From positions 558,001-622,000 of the forward strand of contig JAMDYG010000002.1 in assembly GCA_024160085.1 (NCBI GenBank): a stretch of DNA of 64,000 nucleotides, in the 5' to 3' direction. The notes under the pieces are model-generated. The model was not told the DNA's origin. It searched no databases and saw only the letters and a list, made by a program, of their open reading frames with translations. This stretch comes from Serratia symbiotica (lineage in GTDB: Bacteria > Pseudomonadota > Gammaproteobacteria > Enterobacterales > Enterobacteriaceae). Positions 40,307-54,326 of this stretch are shown one piece after another. Within the stretch, counting starts at the first letter, position 1. Each line of letters starts with the position of its first letter. The position numbers and the translations under genes are program-made.

Positions 40307-43108
40307 TCAGTGAGCCTCATCCCAGTTAGCACCCACGCCAACATCCACCTTCAGCGGTACCGCCAACGTTGTGCTACCTTCCATCAATTCACTGATACGC
40401 TGGCTGGATGCGTCAATCACTGATTCATGCACCTCAAATACTAATTCGTCATGTACCTGCATAATCATATGTACCAGCGGCTGTCCTTGTTCCTGTATCC
40501 AGGCATCAACCTCAATCATTGCACGCTTGATAATATCTGCGGCCGTACCCTGCATCGGGGCGTTAATCGCCGCACGCTCGGCCGCTTTGCGACGCATGCC
40601 GTTGCTGGAACGGGCATCCGGCAGATATAACCGGCGGCCATCCAGGGTAGTAACATAGCCCTGTTCAGCGGCCTGCTGGCGGGTGCGTTCCATATAGTCT
40701 AGCACCCTTGGATAACGTTCAAAGTAGCGATCCATATAGCGCTGGGCTTCGCCGCGCGGAACCCCCAACTGGTGTGCCAGGCCAAAGGCGCTCATGCCGT
40801 AAATCAGCCCAAAGTTAATCGCCTTGGCACTGCGGCGCTGTTCGCTGGCTACTTTGTCCAACGGCACGCCAAACACTTCGGCTGCTGTGGCGCGGTGAAT
40901 ATCTTTACCTTCAGCAAAAGCTTTCAGCAATCCTGTATCTTGCGACAAATGAGCCATAATACGCAGTTCGATTTGCGAATAGTCCGCAGCGACGATGCGA
41001 TAACCCTCAGGGGCGATAAACGCCTGGCGAATACGCCGACCTTCATCGTTGCGCACCGGAATGTTTTGCAGGTTCGGATCGCTGGAAGAGAGACGCCCAG
41101 TAGCCGTCACCGCCTGATGGTAAGAGGTATGTACCCGGCCGCTGACCGGGTTAATCATCTGCGGCAACTTATCGGTATAGGTGGTTTTCAGCTTTGCCAG
41201 GCTACGATACTCAAGGATCACCTTCGGCAATGTGTAATCCAGCGCCAACTCGGCCAAGACTTCTTCATTAGTTGATGGCGCACCGCCTGGGGTTTTCTTT
41301 ATCACCGGCAACTTTTGCTTTTCGTACAGAATAGCCTGTAGTTGCTTGGGCGATGCCAGATTAAACGGTTCTCCCGCCAATTCGTGCGCCTGAATCTCCA
41401 ACTCACCAATCCGCTTGGTCAGTTCCTGAGAATGAACCGACAAAATAGCCGGATCGATTAACACCCCAGTGCGTTCGATATGTGACAACACCGGTACTAG
41501 TGGCATGTCAATCTCATTGAATACCCTCAGCAATTCGGCACTTTGCTTCAGTTGCGGCCACATCGCCAGATGTAACCACAGCGTAACGTCGGCATCTTCT
41601 GCCGCGTAGAGTGCCGCCTGTGCCAACGCAATTTGGTTGAACGTCAACTGATTTTTACCCTTGCCGGCGATCTCTTCAAAGGTGATGATCTTATGACCCA
41701 GGTAACGATCGGCCAAGTTGGCCATATCGTGACGACCACCAACGCTGTCTAGCACGTAGTATTCCAGCATGGTGTCGAAGGCGATGCCGCGCAGGTTAAT
41801 GCCGTAGCGTGCCAGCACGCCCATGTCGAACTTCAAATTTTGCCCGACTTTCAGCACTTTTTCGTCTTCCAATAGCAGCTTAAGCCTTTCCAGCACAGAG
41901 GCACGATCCAACTGCGCTGGGGCATCCAGATAGTCATGCGCCACCGGCAGGTAGGCAGCTTCACCCGGTGCTGTGGCAAACGACAAGCCAATCAGGTTGG
42001 CGCTCAGTGTATCCAATCCGTCGGTTTCGGTATCAAAGGCGAATACGTTGGCCTTTTTCAACCGTTGCAGCCAGTCAACGAAAGTGTCTTCGTCTAAAAT
42101 AGCGACATAGCCATCCTGCGGTAGCATGGCTTCCGCCGCAGCATTTAGTTTTTCTGCCACTGAACTTGCCGACTTCGCCACACTAGCGGTTTTCACTCCT
42201 GACCCTTTTTTGTTTTCCAGCCAGGAACCAGTTTCTACATCCGACAGCCAACGTTTAAATTCATACCGTTTGAATAGCTGCTGCAACACGTCAATATCCG
42301 GCGCAGACATGTTAAGGTCGGCGTAGGAAACCTCCAGTTCAACGTTGGTTTTGATGGTCGCCAGTTTGTAGGAAAGGTGGGCTATCTCTTTGTTCTGCTC
42401 TAGCTTGGCCGCCATAGTCTTCGCACCACGGAAGCTGAGCGTAGCGATGCGCCCCAAGTTATCATATAGTACATCCAACCCGCCAAGACCATGTAACAGC
42501 GCCTGTGCGGTTTTCTCACCAACCCCTGGCACGCCAGGGATATTATCTGAAGCATCACCCATCAGCGCCAGGAAGTCGATAATCAACTCAGGTGGAATGC
42601 CGTATTTGTCGCACACTTCTTGCGGCCCGAGGACGGTGTTGTTCATGGTGTTGATCAGAGTGACGTTCGGCGTGACTAATTGTGCCATGTCTTTATCCCC
42701 AGTACTAATCAGCACTGGATGGCCAACCATTTCAGCCTCCAGCGCCAACGTGCCAATAACATCGTCCGCCTCAACACCTGGCGTAACTAGTAGCGGCAGC
42801 CCCATAGCCTTGATCATTTTATGCAGCGGTTCGATTTGCGTGCGTAGATCGTCCGGCATCGGTGGGCGATGCGATTTGTACTCGGCGAACAGTTCATCGC
42901 GAAAGGTTTTTCCTTTAGCATCAAACACCACTGCAACATGGCTGGGATGGTACTGTAGCAGCAGGCTGCACAGCATATTCAACATGCCATACATTGCTCC
43001 AGTCGGCTCGCCAGCCGAGTTGGTCAGCGGTGGGAAAGCGTAATAAGCACGGTAAAGGTAGGAGGAACCATCAACCAGGATTAATGGGTTTTCTACTATC
43101 TGGGCCAT
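40307..43108 (-). CDS. polA: DNA polymerase I
   Basis: PolA fills gaps and removes primers. The protein is 933 residues (E. coli 928) and complete. The N-terminal 5' nuclease has the expected acidic clusters ([44 protein letters not shown]). The 3'-5' exonuclease Asp/Glu pair is in [12 protein letters not shown] near residue 360. Polymerase motifs A ([17 protein letters not shown]), B/O-helix ([19 protein letters not shown]) and C (QVHDELVFE) are intact. There are no indels. Confidence 0.98.
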   Translation of the reverse strand: MAQIVENPLILVDGSSYLYRAYYAFPPLTNSAGEPTGAMYGMLNMLCSLLLQYHPSHVAVVFDAKGKTFRDELFAEYKSHRPPMPDDLRTQIEPLHKMIKAMGLPLLVTPGVEADDVIGTLALEAEMVGHPVLISTGDKDMAQLVTPNVTLINTMNNTVLGPQEVCDKYGIPPELIIDFLALMGDASDNIPGVPGVGEKTAQALLHGLGGLDVLYDNLGRIATLSFRGAKTMAAKLEQNKEIAHLSYKLATIKTNVELEVSYADLNMSAPDIDVLQQLFKRYEFKRWLSDVETGSWLENKKGSGVKTASVAKSASSVAEKLNAAAEAMLPQDGYVAILDEDTFVDWLQRLKKANVFAFDTETDGLDTLSANLIGLSFATAPGEAAYLPVAHDYLDAPAQLDRASVLERLKLLLEDEKVLKVGQNLKFDMGVLARYGINLRGIAFDTMLEYYVLDSVGGRHDMANLADRYLGHKIITFEEIAGKGKNQLTFNQIALAQAALYAAEDADVTLWLHLAMWPQLKQSAELLRVFNEIDMPLVPVLSHIERTGVLIDPAILSVHSQELTKRIGELEIQAHELAGEPFNLASPKQLQAILYEKQKLPVIKKTPGGAPSTNEEVLAELALDYTLPKVILEYRSLAKLKTTYTDKLPQMINPVSGRVHTSYHQAVTATGRLSSSDPNLQNIPVRNDEGRRIRQAFIAPEGYRIVAADYSQIELRIMAHLSQDTGLLKAFAEGKDIHRATAAEVFGVPLDKVASEQRRSAKAINFGLIYGMSAFGLAHQLGVPRGEAQRYMDRYFERYPRVLDYMERTRQQAAEQGYVTTLDGRRLYLPDARSSNGMRRKAAERAAINAPMQGTAADIIKRAMIEVDAWIQEQGQPLVHMIMQVHDELVFEVHESVIDASSQRISELMEGSTTLAVPLKVDVGVGANWDEAH

Positions 43109-43598
43109 GGTGTTTCTTTATAGTGATTAGACATAGCGATAAGCATGCCATAGCTGGCCGCCAGAAACGAACTTTAGTGTGCATTACAGATGAAAATGAT
43201 GTGATAGTACTAGAAGTACTGCAACATCGCTTCTGTGGGTAACTTTGTGTATAGAAAAAATCACAGATTATAACGATGCGTCTTTAATTGTGATGAAAAC
43301 AAAAAAATATTTTAAATAAACAAACTAAATAGATTGTTTTTTACTGGCTGATAATAATCAGCTTTTACTAGATCTGTGGATATAACGTTAATCACACCAT
43401 TAATAAAATTCAGCACCTCAACTATCCTCGCACAAAATACATAGATTGTATAAAAAACAGCAAATGACGGTTCCCTATTATAGCGGCGCTTGATATCCCG
43501 ATGACCCCTTGTAGATTTATAATTTAATGTGCGATTAAAATACGTCCATACAGAAAAAATCCGGCTGAGAGCCGCGGCGAGTTAATTTTTATTCGCAC
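43109..43598. other. Gene-free stretch between polA and dsbA
   Basis: About 490 bp, very A+T-rich around 43250-43560, with no recognisable gene. In E. coli, yihF and yihG lie here; neither is detectable, so they have been deleted or eroded. polA expression signals probably lie at 43109-43250. Confidence 0.5.
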
Positions 43599-44219
43599 TT
43601 ATTTTTGTTGGCTGAGGAATTTGACCACATCGGCAAACTGCTTCATGTAGGCATCTATTGAGCTAGTGTCCAGGCCGTCATTTTTGACCATGTATTTGCC
43701 GTTAACAAATACGGCTGGAACGCCACGTAGCCGGAGATCTTCTGCAGCTTTCTCCTGTTGAACCACCAAAGATTTCACTACAAAGCTATTCAAAGCAGCA
43801 TCATAATCCGCCGCGCTCACGCCGGCTTTTACAAACACGCTACGGATATCATCAGAGGTCTTTAGGGTCTGGGTTTTCTGCGCCGCTTCAAACATCAACG
43901 GGCTGACCTTGTCTTCCACACCCAACGCCATCGCAACAGCCCAAGCCTGAGTTAGCGGTTTGCCCAGTGGCCCTAGGAACTCAACATGGTATCTAGCGAT
44001 TTTGGTGTCAGCAGTTAGTGCTTTTTTCACGTTCTCAGAAGCATGATTCTGCTCAAACTGATAGCAGTGCGGGCAGTAGAAGGAAAAAAACTCTAGTATC
44101 TGTGGCTCGCCAGTCACTGGCTTGTCCAAGGTAACGTACTGAACACCATCGCTGAACTGCGCAGCCATAGCACTGAATGCCATTGCCGTGCTAATGAGCG
44201 CCAACCAAATTTTCTTCAT
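43599..44219 (-). CDS. dsbA: Periplasmic thiol:disulfide oxidase DsbA
   Basis: DsbA introduces disulfides into exported proteins. From the ATG at 44219 ([20 protein letters not shown] signal peptide) the protein has 206 residues. The thioredoxin CPHC active site is at about residues 49-52 of the precursor ([13 protein letters not shown]), and the cis-Pro loop [10 protein letters not shown] is present. An upstream ATG at 44228 adds three residues. A GGAGAGTTGAG ribosome site precedes the gene. Only 12 bp separate it from the tktA stop; srkA, its usual upstream neighbour, is absent. Confidence 0.96.
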   Translation of the reverse strand: MKKIWLALISTAMAFSAMAAQFSDGVQYVTLDKPVTGEPQILEFFSFYCPHCYQFEQNHASENVKKALTADTKIARYHVEFLGPLGKPLTQAWAVAMALGVEDKVSPLMFEAAQKTQTLKTSDDIRSVFVKAGVSAADYDAALNSFVVKSLVVQQEKAAEDLRLRGVPAVFVNGKYMVKNDGLDTSSIDAYMKQFADVVKFLSQQK

Positions 44220-44240
44220 AAGACTCAACTCTCCATTATA

Positions 44241-46215
44241 TTAAAGCTTCAATACATTGGCGTCAGCGGTAGAGTATGCTTCAAATAGCTGCTCTGCTGG
44301 CGCTGACTCACCGAAGGTGGTCATACCAACGATGACACCATTCAGACCCACGTACTTGTACCAGTAATCCGCAATACCCGCCTCCACCGCCATGCGGGAC
44401 TTCGCCGCCGCTGGTAGTACCGATTCACGGTAAGCAGTATTCTGCTTGTCGAACACATCGGTCGAGGGCATTGACACCACTCGCATTTTGTGGCCAGCTG
44501 CCGTCAGTTTGTCCGCCGCTTCCACCGTGATGCCCACTTCCGAGCCAGTGGCAATCAAGATAACTTCTGGCGTGTCAGTGCAATCCTTCAGCACGTACCC
44601 GCCACGGTACACGTTCGCCAACTGCTCTGCGGTACGAAGCTGCTGGGCCAAATTCTGGCGCGAAAACACCAGTGTGGTCGGGCCATCGTTGCGCTCGATG
44701 CCGTACTGCCAGGCAATCGCAGATTCCACCTGATCACATGGACGCCAGGTGCTCATGTTTGGAGTCACACGTAGGCTGGCCAACTGCTCTACCGGCTGGT
44801 GAGTCGGTCCGTCTTCCCCCAGGCCGATAGAGTCATGGGTGTATACGAACAGGTTGCGCAATTTCATCAGCGCCGCCATGCGCACCGCGTTGCGGGCATA
44901 TTCCACAAACATCAGGAAGGTCGCCGAGTACGGCAGGAAACCACTGTGCAGCGCGATGCCGTTGGTGATGGCAGTCATGCCGAATTCGCGCACACCGTAG
45001 TGAATGTAGTTGCCCGCAGGGTCAACGTTCAGCGGTTTAGAACCGGACCACATGGTCAGGTTGCTCGGTGCCAGATCAGAGGAGCCGCCGAGGAATTCTG
45101 GTAGCAGCTTGCCGTATGTTTCCAACGCGTTCTGTGACGCCTTGCGGCTAGAGATGTTGGCCGGGTTGGCTTGTAACCCTTCTACGAAAGCCTTCGCCTC
45201 GGTGTGCCAGTGAGCCGGTGGTTCGCCATTTATGCGGCGCTTGAACTCGGTAGCCAGCTTAGGGAAGGCTTTAGCGTAAGCGGCGAAGCGATCATTCCAG
45301 GCAGCTTCTTTGTCCTGTCCAGCCTCTTTCGCATCCCATTGGGCGTAGATATCCTGCGGGATTTCGAAAGCGGCATATTTCCAGCCAAGCTGTTCGCGGG
45401 TCGTAGCCACTTCAGCAGCACCCAGCGCAGCACCATGCACGTCATGGCTACCCGCTTTGTTCGGTGAACCGAAACCGATGATGGTTTTGCACATCAGCAG
45501 TGATGGTTTGTCGGTGAACCTGCGAGCTTCTTCAATTGCCGCCTTGATGGCGTCTGGGTTGTGGCCGTCGACGTTACGCACGACATGCCAGCCATAAGCT
45601 TCAAAGCGCTCAGCAGTATTGTCGGTGAACCAGCCATCGACGTGGCCATCAATGGAGATGCCATTGTCATCGTAAAAGGCAGTCAACTTGCCAAGCTTCA
45701 ACGTACCGGCCAACGAACAAACTTCGTGGGAGATACCTTCCATCATGCAGCCGTCGCCCATGAAAGCATAAGTGAAGTGGTCAACGATGTTGTGACCTGG
45801 GCGATTGAACTGCGCGCCTAACGTGCGTTCGGCAATGGCAAAACCCACAGCATTGGCGATACCTTGGCCGAGTGGGCCAGTGGTGGTTTCGACGCCAGGA
45901 GTATAGCCGTATTCCGGGTGGCCCGGCGTTTTGGAGTGCAGTTGGCGGAAGTTTTCCAGCTCGCTCATTGGCAGGTCATAGCCAGTGAGGTGCAGCAGGC
46001 TATAAATCAACATGGAGCCGTGACCGTTGGACAGCACAAAACGATCGCGATCAGCCCAGAGCGGGTTAGTTGGGTTGTGGTTTAGGTAGTCACGCCACAG
46101 GACTTCAGCGATATCCGCCATCCCCATAGGTGCCCCGGATGGCCGGAATTCGCTTTTGTACGGCGTCCATGCTGAGTGCGCGGATAGCGTTGGCAAGATC
46201 TTTACGAGAGGACAT
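44241..46215 (-). pseudogene. tktA: Transketolase A, two single-base deletions near the start
   Basis: Transketolase moves two-carbon units in the pentose phosphate pathway with ThDP. The true start is at 46215 ([20 protein letters not shown]). One A is missing from an A-run (codon ~21) and one G from a G-run (codon ~31), so the frame is lost just across the SGHPGAP segment holding substrate-binding His26. Downstream, ~620 codons are intact: ThDP site [13 protein letters not shown], Mg ligands, [21 protein letters not shown]. An alternative ATG at 46196 opens a 651-residue frame reading [10 protein letters not shown]. The C-terminal tail also differs. Confidence 0.75.
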
Positions 46216-46449
46216 GTTTTACTCCAATTTGGATTAAAAAAGCAGTCAAGTTTTCTATTTTCTCAGACTCTGCATTAAAACGGCAATCCCTAATTGAGTG
46301 TGATGAGACAGTTATTCGGAATAATGCCCTTATCTATCGCACATGGCGTATACTAGTCTCATGCGGTAATATCTATTCTCTATAGCAACATTCTCCCTTT
46401 TCTAATTATTATAACGGGATGATAACGTTATTAAGATTCGTACCTCTTT

Positions 46450-46916
46450 GTTAGCGATAAGGATTCCTTAGTGAGCAGTTGCTAAAACTGGAATACCGAG
46501 GCGGTGATACAATCTGGCACACAGGTTTTCCAAGTAGCGACGCTAAGCTAAGCAATGACGACATAAAATCCTAAGTGATAAATCCAGCACAGAGATGGAT
46601 AGAAAGGTATAAATCGCGCGTGCTGACAGCACCACGTTGACAAACGTCTGAGCAAAAATCGCAGCAGCACTGGGGGATAATATCAACGGCATGCCTGCCA
46701 ACTATAAGGTTTAAATTACTCAATGCCCAGTTCTCGCAGTAGCAGGAAAGCACTGCAGATGACTACTGATTCGACTTGATGGAAAAAACGCGGCGTCGAT
46801 CCCAACGGCCTCATCAACCGCTTTGAAAAATTGGCGAAAGTGGTACCCGACCATCAAAGCAACCTGTTCGATGACCATCCGTCTTCTGAAGTGTTACGAG
46901 TGTATTGCGGCTAACC
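46450..46916 (+). pseudogene. loiP: M48 metalloprotease LoiP (YggG) remnant
   Basis: Short blocks in several frames match LoiP: SGTQVFQVATLS near 46515-46550 (start region), LLNAQFSQ near 46715-46740, then (A)DDY-stop-FDLMEKRGVDPNGL, INRFEKLAKV and NLFDDHPSSEV to 46900. The HExxH catalytic region is missing, so a large internal deletion occurred. LoiP sits next to tktA in divergent orientation in E. coli, which supports the call. The 46216-46450 part holds no recognisable gene. Confidence 0.65.
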
Positions 46917-46967
46917 AGTAAGGTGAAGTGGGGATAAAACGGATGGAGCGCATTGCGTGCTCCGCCA

Positions 46968-47855
46968 TCATTTATCAGGCTCATCGCCCTTTCTTTTGCG
47001 GCCAGTCCAGGTAAAACTCTTGCGAGCAGCCAGGCTACTGCCAAATCTATTGCCGTTTCTCGGCCCATTATTGCCAGCTAAATTTTTCACCGCAGGTTTA
47101 GCTTTCTCCACCGATTTCACTTCTGAGGAAGAATCCTCAATCAATTTGAATAGTTGCCCTCGATCGTCGCCGGTTAAATCACGCCACTCCCCCAAAGGCA
47201 GCCCGCCCTATCAGGCTAACATTCATGATACGGGTTTGTTCCAACTTGGTGACTTCATAGCCAAAATATTCACACATACAGCGTATTTGGCGGTTAAGCC
47301 CCTGTACCGTACCAGCACAATACGAAAGACCAATGGCATTTCTTTCTTCACCTTGCACTTTTGGTCACCGTACCCAGCATCGGCACGCCTTCCCCCAGAA
47401 CACGGATAACGTCATCGGTCAGCGGTTTGTTAACGGTAACCAGATATTCTTTCTCATATCCGTTGCCCGCACGCAGGATTTTGTTTACCAGATCACCCTG
47501 GTTGGTGAGGAAAATCATCCCCTGTGAGTCCCTATTCAACTGACCAATCGGGAAGATACGGGTACTGTGATTAACAAAATCGACGATATTGTCTTTTTCA
47601 CCGTCTTCCGTGGTGCTGACAATGCCAACCGGTTTGTTTAACGCAATGAAGATAAGGTTATCTTCGTTACGGGGGTTCAATCACTTGACTATTGACCTTG
47701 ACGATATCGCCTGGAAATACCCGATCGCCAAGCGTAACACGCTTGCCATTGATAAAAACATTGCCTTGTTCAATGTAGCGATCGGCATCATGACGAGAGA
47801 AAATACCACTTTCACTAATATATTTTTTCAAGCGTAGAGCTGATTTACTCAGCAT
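46968..47855 (-). pseudogene. rluF: 23S rRNA pseudouridine synthase RluF, frameshifted
   Basis: RluF makes pseudouridine 2604 (and 2605) in 23S rRNA. The S4-type N-terminus ([36 protein letters not shown]) starts at 47855 and runs to EPP, then shifts frame. The second frame carries [38 protein letters not shown] and [11 protein letters not shown]. The catalytic Asp of the LDxxSxG motif reads Asn here (QLNRDSQG). The remainder ([32 protein letters not shown]) is in other frames to 46968. Confidence 0.88.
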
Positions 47856-47856
47856 G

Positions 47857-48500
47857 GCTTCTCCAAAACCGGAAATATCTTTTATTTTTAATGCAGCGGG
47901 AAACCGGCTGGCTCTTCTTTTACGCAATACGATCAATTACGTGCCGCCCAGCTATGGATGATGCGCGTTTCCTGGACTCAGCAACACCGCACGCAACGAC
48001 TCAGCCAGGAGGAAGAGAGGCTATATGGAGCTATATCAGCCATATTCCGTCACGCCATTTTAAGATGGCCAGGCATTACGTTTTCTGGCCAACCGCAAAC
48101 GCGGTGAGTTATTGCCTAAGGTCTATACCGCCATGGGGATTGAAGTGAAGGAAAAACCATAGAAATCGGGCTTTGCGTTGCTGATGAAGAAATTTATCAA
48201 TGTGGATCCCCGTACCAGCGCGCGTTATGTGGAGGCAGGATGGTATTATTAAAGAGCGCAGAAGCCGGTATCCGGGCAGAAGAGTTATTGGCGCGACGTC
48301 GGCAGGAGTTCAAAATAGAGCGATAGTTGCGCGGCAGGCGGCATAGGGAAACTCTGCCTGAAATTTGGTACAGACATCAAAATGGTGGTTATTTTAACCA
48401 ATCGTCAAACTCGTGCTGCCTGAGCTGATGAAGCTCATGATCCTATCACCCTCTTTTGACCCTGACATAAAGGAAAAAACGGATCCAAGTTCCTAACCAT
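47857..48500. other. Unassigned decayed stretch
   Basis: About 640 bp on the plus strand with shattered coding-like pieces, e.g. LANRKRGELLPKVYTAMGIE near 48088-48150, LMKKFINVDPRTSARYVEAG near 48180-48240, LLKSAEAGIRAEELLARRRQ near 48243-48305. Each piece looks protein-coding but is in a different frame. I could not assign them to a family. It lies between rluF (elsewhere in E. coli) and mobA. Confidence 0.4.
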
Positions 48501-48713
48501 GAAAGTGACCACCCCACACTGGCACTGCTACATACCAGTCTGGCACCGAAGTTGGCCGATTATTTAGCTCAGGGGTAAGTGCAAGCTTATGCTGTTCCTA
48601 GAAAGCATCGGCGTACAACAAGTCATTTTCAAAAGATAACAGTCGGCCTTCCACAACCTCAATACCCAGGAAGCCAGCACTGGCAGATGGAGCGAGGTCT
48701 GCACAATGAATAA
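48500..48713 (+). pseudogene. mobA: Molybdenum cofactor guanylyltransferase MobA, C-terminal remnant
   Basis: The C-terminal ~65 residues of MobA are readable with breaks: HPTLALLHTSLAPKLADYLA, then KLMLFLESIGVQQVIF and AFHNLNTQEAS. In-frame stops and shifts occur after LAQG and after IFKR. The GTP-binding N-terminal half is absent. mobB overlaps its end, as in the usual mobA-mobB pair. Confidence 0.75.
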
Positions 48714-49220
48714 TTCACCCCCTCCTATACTGGCCATTGGTGCCTATTAGTGGAGCAGGGAAAATAACTCTACTTAAACAATTAATTCCATTGCTTTTAA
48801 GCAGCGATAGGTAAGAGTCAGGTTAATCAAGCATGCCTATCACAATGTGGATGTCGATCTTCCGGGCAAAGACAGCTACGAATTACGCAAAGCAGGTGAC
48901 GACTAGACGTTAGTAGCCAGCGTTAGCCGCTCTGGGCATTGATGACTGAAACGCCGGCTCAGCAGCCGTTGGATCTGCGCTATCTAGCCAGTCGCCTTGA
49001 TATCAGCAAGGTAGATCTGATTCTAGTGGAGGGGTTTAAACATCAACCAGTCAGTAAAGTCTTTCTCTACCAGGAAGAAATAGGCAGGCCGCTTGAGGAA
49101 ATGTTAGATGAATTTGTCATCACCGTTGCTAGCTATCAACAGGTCGCTTTAAATATCAGATCACTGGATATCAATCAGTCAGAAAGTATTGCCAATTTTA
49201 TTGTGGATATGAGGCTTTCT
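48706..49220 (+). pseudogene. mobB: Molybdopterin-guanine dinucleotide adapter MobB, broken
   Basis: MobB is a GTPase-like partner of MobA. From 48706 (MNNSPPPILAIGA) the frame breaks at the P-loop; SGAGKITLLKQLIPLL and HNVDVDLPGKDSYELRKAGD are in other frames, and an amber replaces Gln near 48904. The last 75 codons are open (MTETPAQQPLDLRYLASRLD, DLILVEGFKH, LDINQSESIANFIVDM) and run on into the 5S rRNA region, so the original stop is lost. Adjacent to rrf, as in E. coli rrnA. Confidence 0.85.
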
Positions 49221-49230
49221 ACTTTATTTG

Positions 49231-49350
49231 ATGCCTGGCAGTGTCCTACTCTCACATGGGGAGACCCCACACTACCATCGGCGCTACGGCGTTTCACTGC
49301 TGAGTTCGGCATGGGGTCAGGTGGGACCACCGTGCTATTGCCGCCAGGCA
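49231..49350 (-). rRNA. rrf: 5S ribosomal RNA
   Basis: The full 120-nt 5S sequence is readable on the minus strand: TGCCTGGCGGCAATAGCACG at the 5' end, CCCACCTGACCCCATGCCGA, then AGTAGGACACTGCCAGGCA at the 3' end, closing the terminal stem. Just after it, where a strong rho-independent terminator is expected, only partial sequence (AAATAAAGTAGAAAGCCTC) is left, and mobB coding sequence from the other strand runs into it. Confidence 0.97.
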
Positions 49351-49454
49351 AAGTCTGTTTCATTTTTGGCCGTTACTCACGTAACCACTAGAACCAATCT
49401 CGGAACTCGCTGAAAATAACTCTACCCCTATCTATAACACACCTTCGGTGTTGT

Positions 49455-52370
<2,916 letters not shown>

Positions 52371-52557
52371 TACAACCCGAAGGTGTCTCATTATGACAGC
52401 TTGATCCTTACCCCAATACCTCTACGCAGAGATAAGCTTTAGCCGTCATTTTTTAATTTTCAGCTTGTTCCAGATTGTTAAAGAGTACTATCTCAAACCC
52501 GACTCGCAAGTCAGCTTTGAGATAGTCAGCGATAATGTCTTCCACTCATTATCACAA

Positions 52558-52633
52558 TGGCGTCCCCAAGGGGATTCGAACCCCTGTTACAGCCGTGAAA
52601 GGGCAGTGTCCTGGGCCTCTAGACGATGGGGAC
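52558..52633 (-). tRNA. gltT: tRNA-Glu (TTC anticodon)
   Basis: The minus strand gives GTCCCCATCGTCTAGAGGCC at the 5' end, anticodon loop CTTTCAC and a TTCGAAT T-loop, ending in CCA. The acceptor stem pairs fully (position 7-66 changed on both sides relative to E. coli). The anticodon stem has a T-T mismatch (CTGCC/GGCTG instead of CCGCC/GGCGG). It sits in the 16S-23S spacer, as in E. coli rrnB, rrnC, rrnE and rrnG. Confidence 0.93.
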
Positions 52634-52822
52634 ACAGAAGTTGCCTAGCAAATCGCTGATTGGCTATTTTCGTGTAAAGGTGCAGCTCTGCTAGTAAAGC
52701 CAAGCAGCCACGGTGTTAACCACTCAGTTACCTCTAGCACTTTTCAACGAAAGAGTTTTCTTGCTTATTGACATTTATCAGACAATTTGTATGAGCATGC
52801 CACACAAATCAATATCTTTCGG

Positions 52823-53746
<924 letters not shown>

Positions 53747-53954
53747 AAAGCTTGATACGCTTCAACTTGTGAAGCGCTGCTCAAAGATTTACTACATGAA
53801 TGTTACTTCAGATAGTCATTCTTCAAGACTTTATATTTTTTCGTCCCAATAGTAGGACGTGATATCGTCTTGTGGAGTGCCCACACAGATTGTCTGATAA
53901 ATTATTAAAGAACAGTAAATTGACCGCAGCACGGCGGCAAACTTGAGGTGGCGT

Positions 53955-53982
53955 ATACTACGCCTTCCCTATGAAGAGTCAA
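53955..53982 (-). promoter_or_regulatory. rrn P2-type promoter
   Basis: On the minus strand TTGACT (53977-53982), a 16-bp spacer ending GGGAAGGCG, and TAGTAT (53955-53960) match the E. coli rrn P2 layout. A boxA-like antitermination element (TGTTCTTTAATAATTTATC, about 53901-53919) follows before the 16S start. I do not see a clear P1 upstream. The promoter therefore looks competent although the 16S gene is deleted. Confidence 0.75.
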
Positions 53983-54173
53983 ACCATTATTTTGACTTTT
54001 GCTTATCCGACCGGGCTAGTGGGGGAGCATTGTAGGGCGTTCTCGACAGAACGCAACAGGTATTTTCAATAAAAACAATTGTTTGCTGAATTCCACAGCA
54101 ACATCCTACCTTATACCCATTTGCGCACAAGCTTATCTACAGGTGCTATTTACACGTAAAATTTACGAGCGTC

Positions 54174-54195
54174 ACGCAAACGTTTTCGCTATAAT
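54174..54195 (+). promoter_or_regulatory. PurR operator and -10 box of purHD
   Basis: ACGCAAACGTTTTCGC (54174-54189) differs at one central-half position from the palindromic PurR consensus ACGCAAACGTTTGCGT, and TATAAT (54190-54195) abuts it. A repressor bound here would block the -10 box. The site lies about 130 bp before the purH start. Purine-dependent control of purHD through PurR is expected, if purR exists in this genome. Confidence 0.75.
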
Positions 54196-54326
54196 CCCCC
54201 GCGATAAAAACGTTCCCCCCCCTTTACGGGAGCGTGACCTTAATTTGTGCCTAACCGCCCCTTATTAAGGTGGAAATTCACGTAATGCTCTTTATATTGC
54301 GACTCCAAAAGCCAAGGGATAAAACC

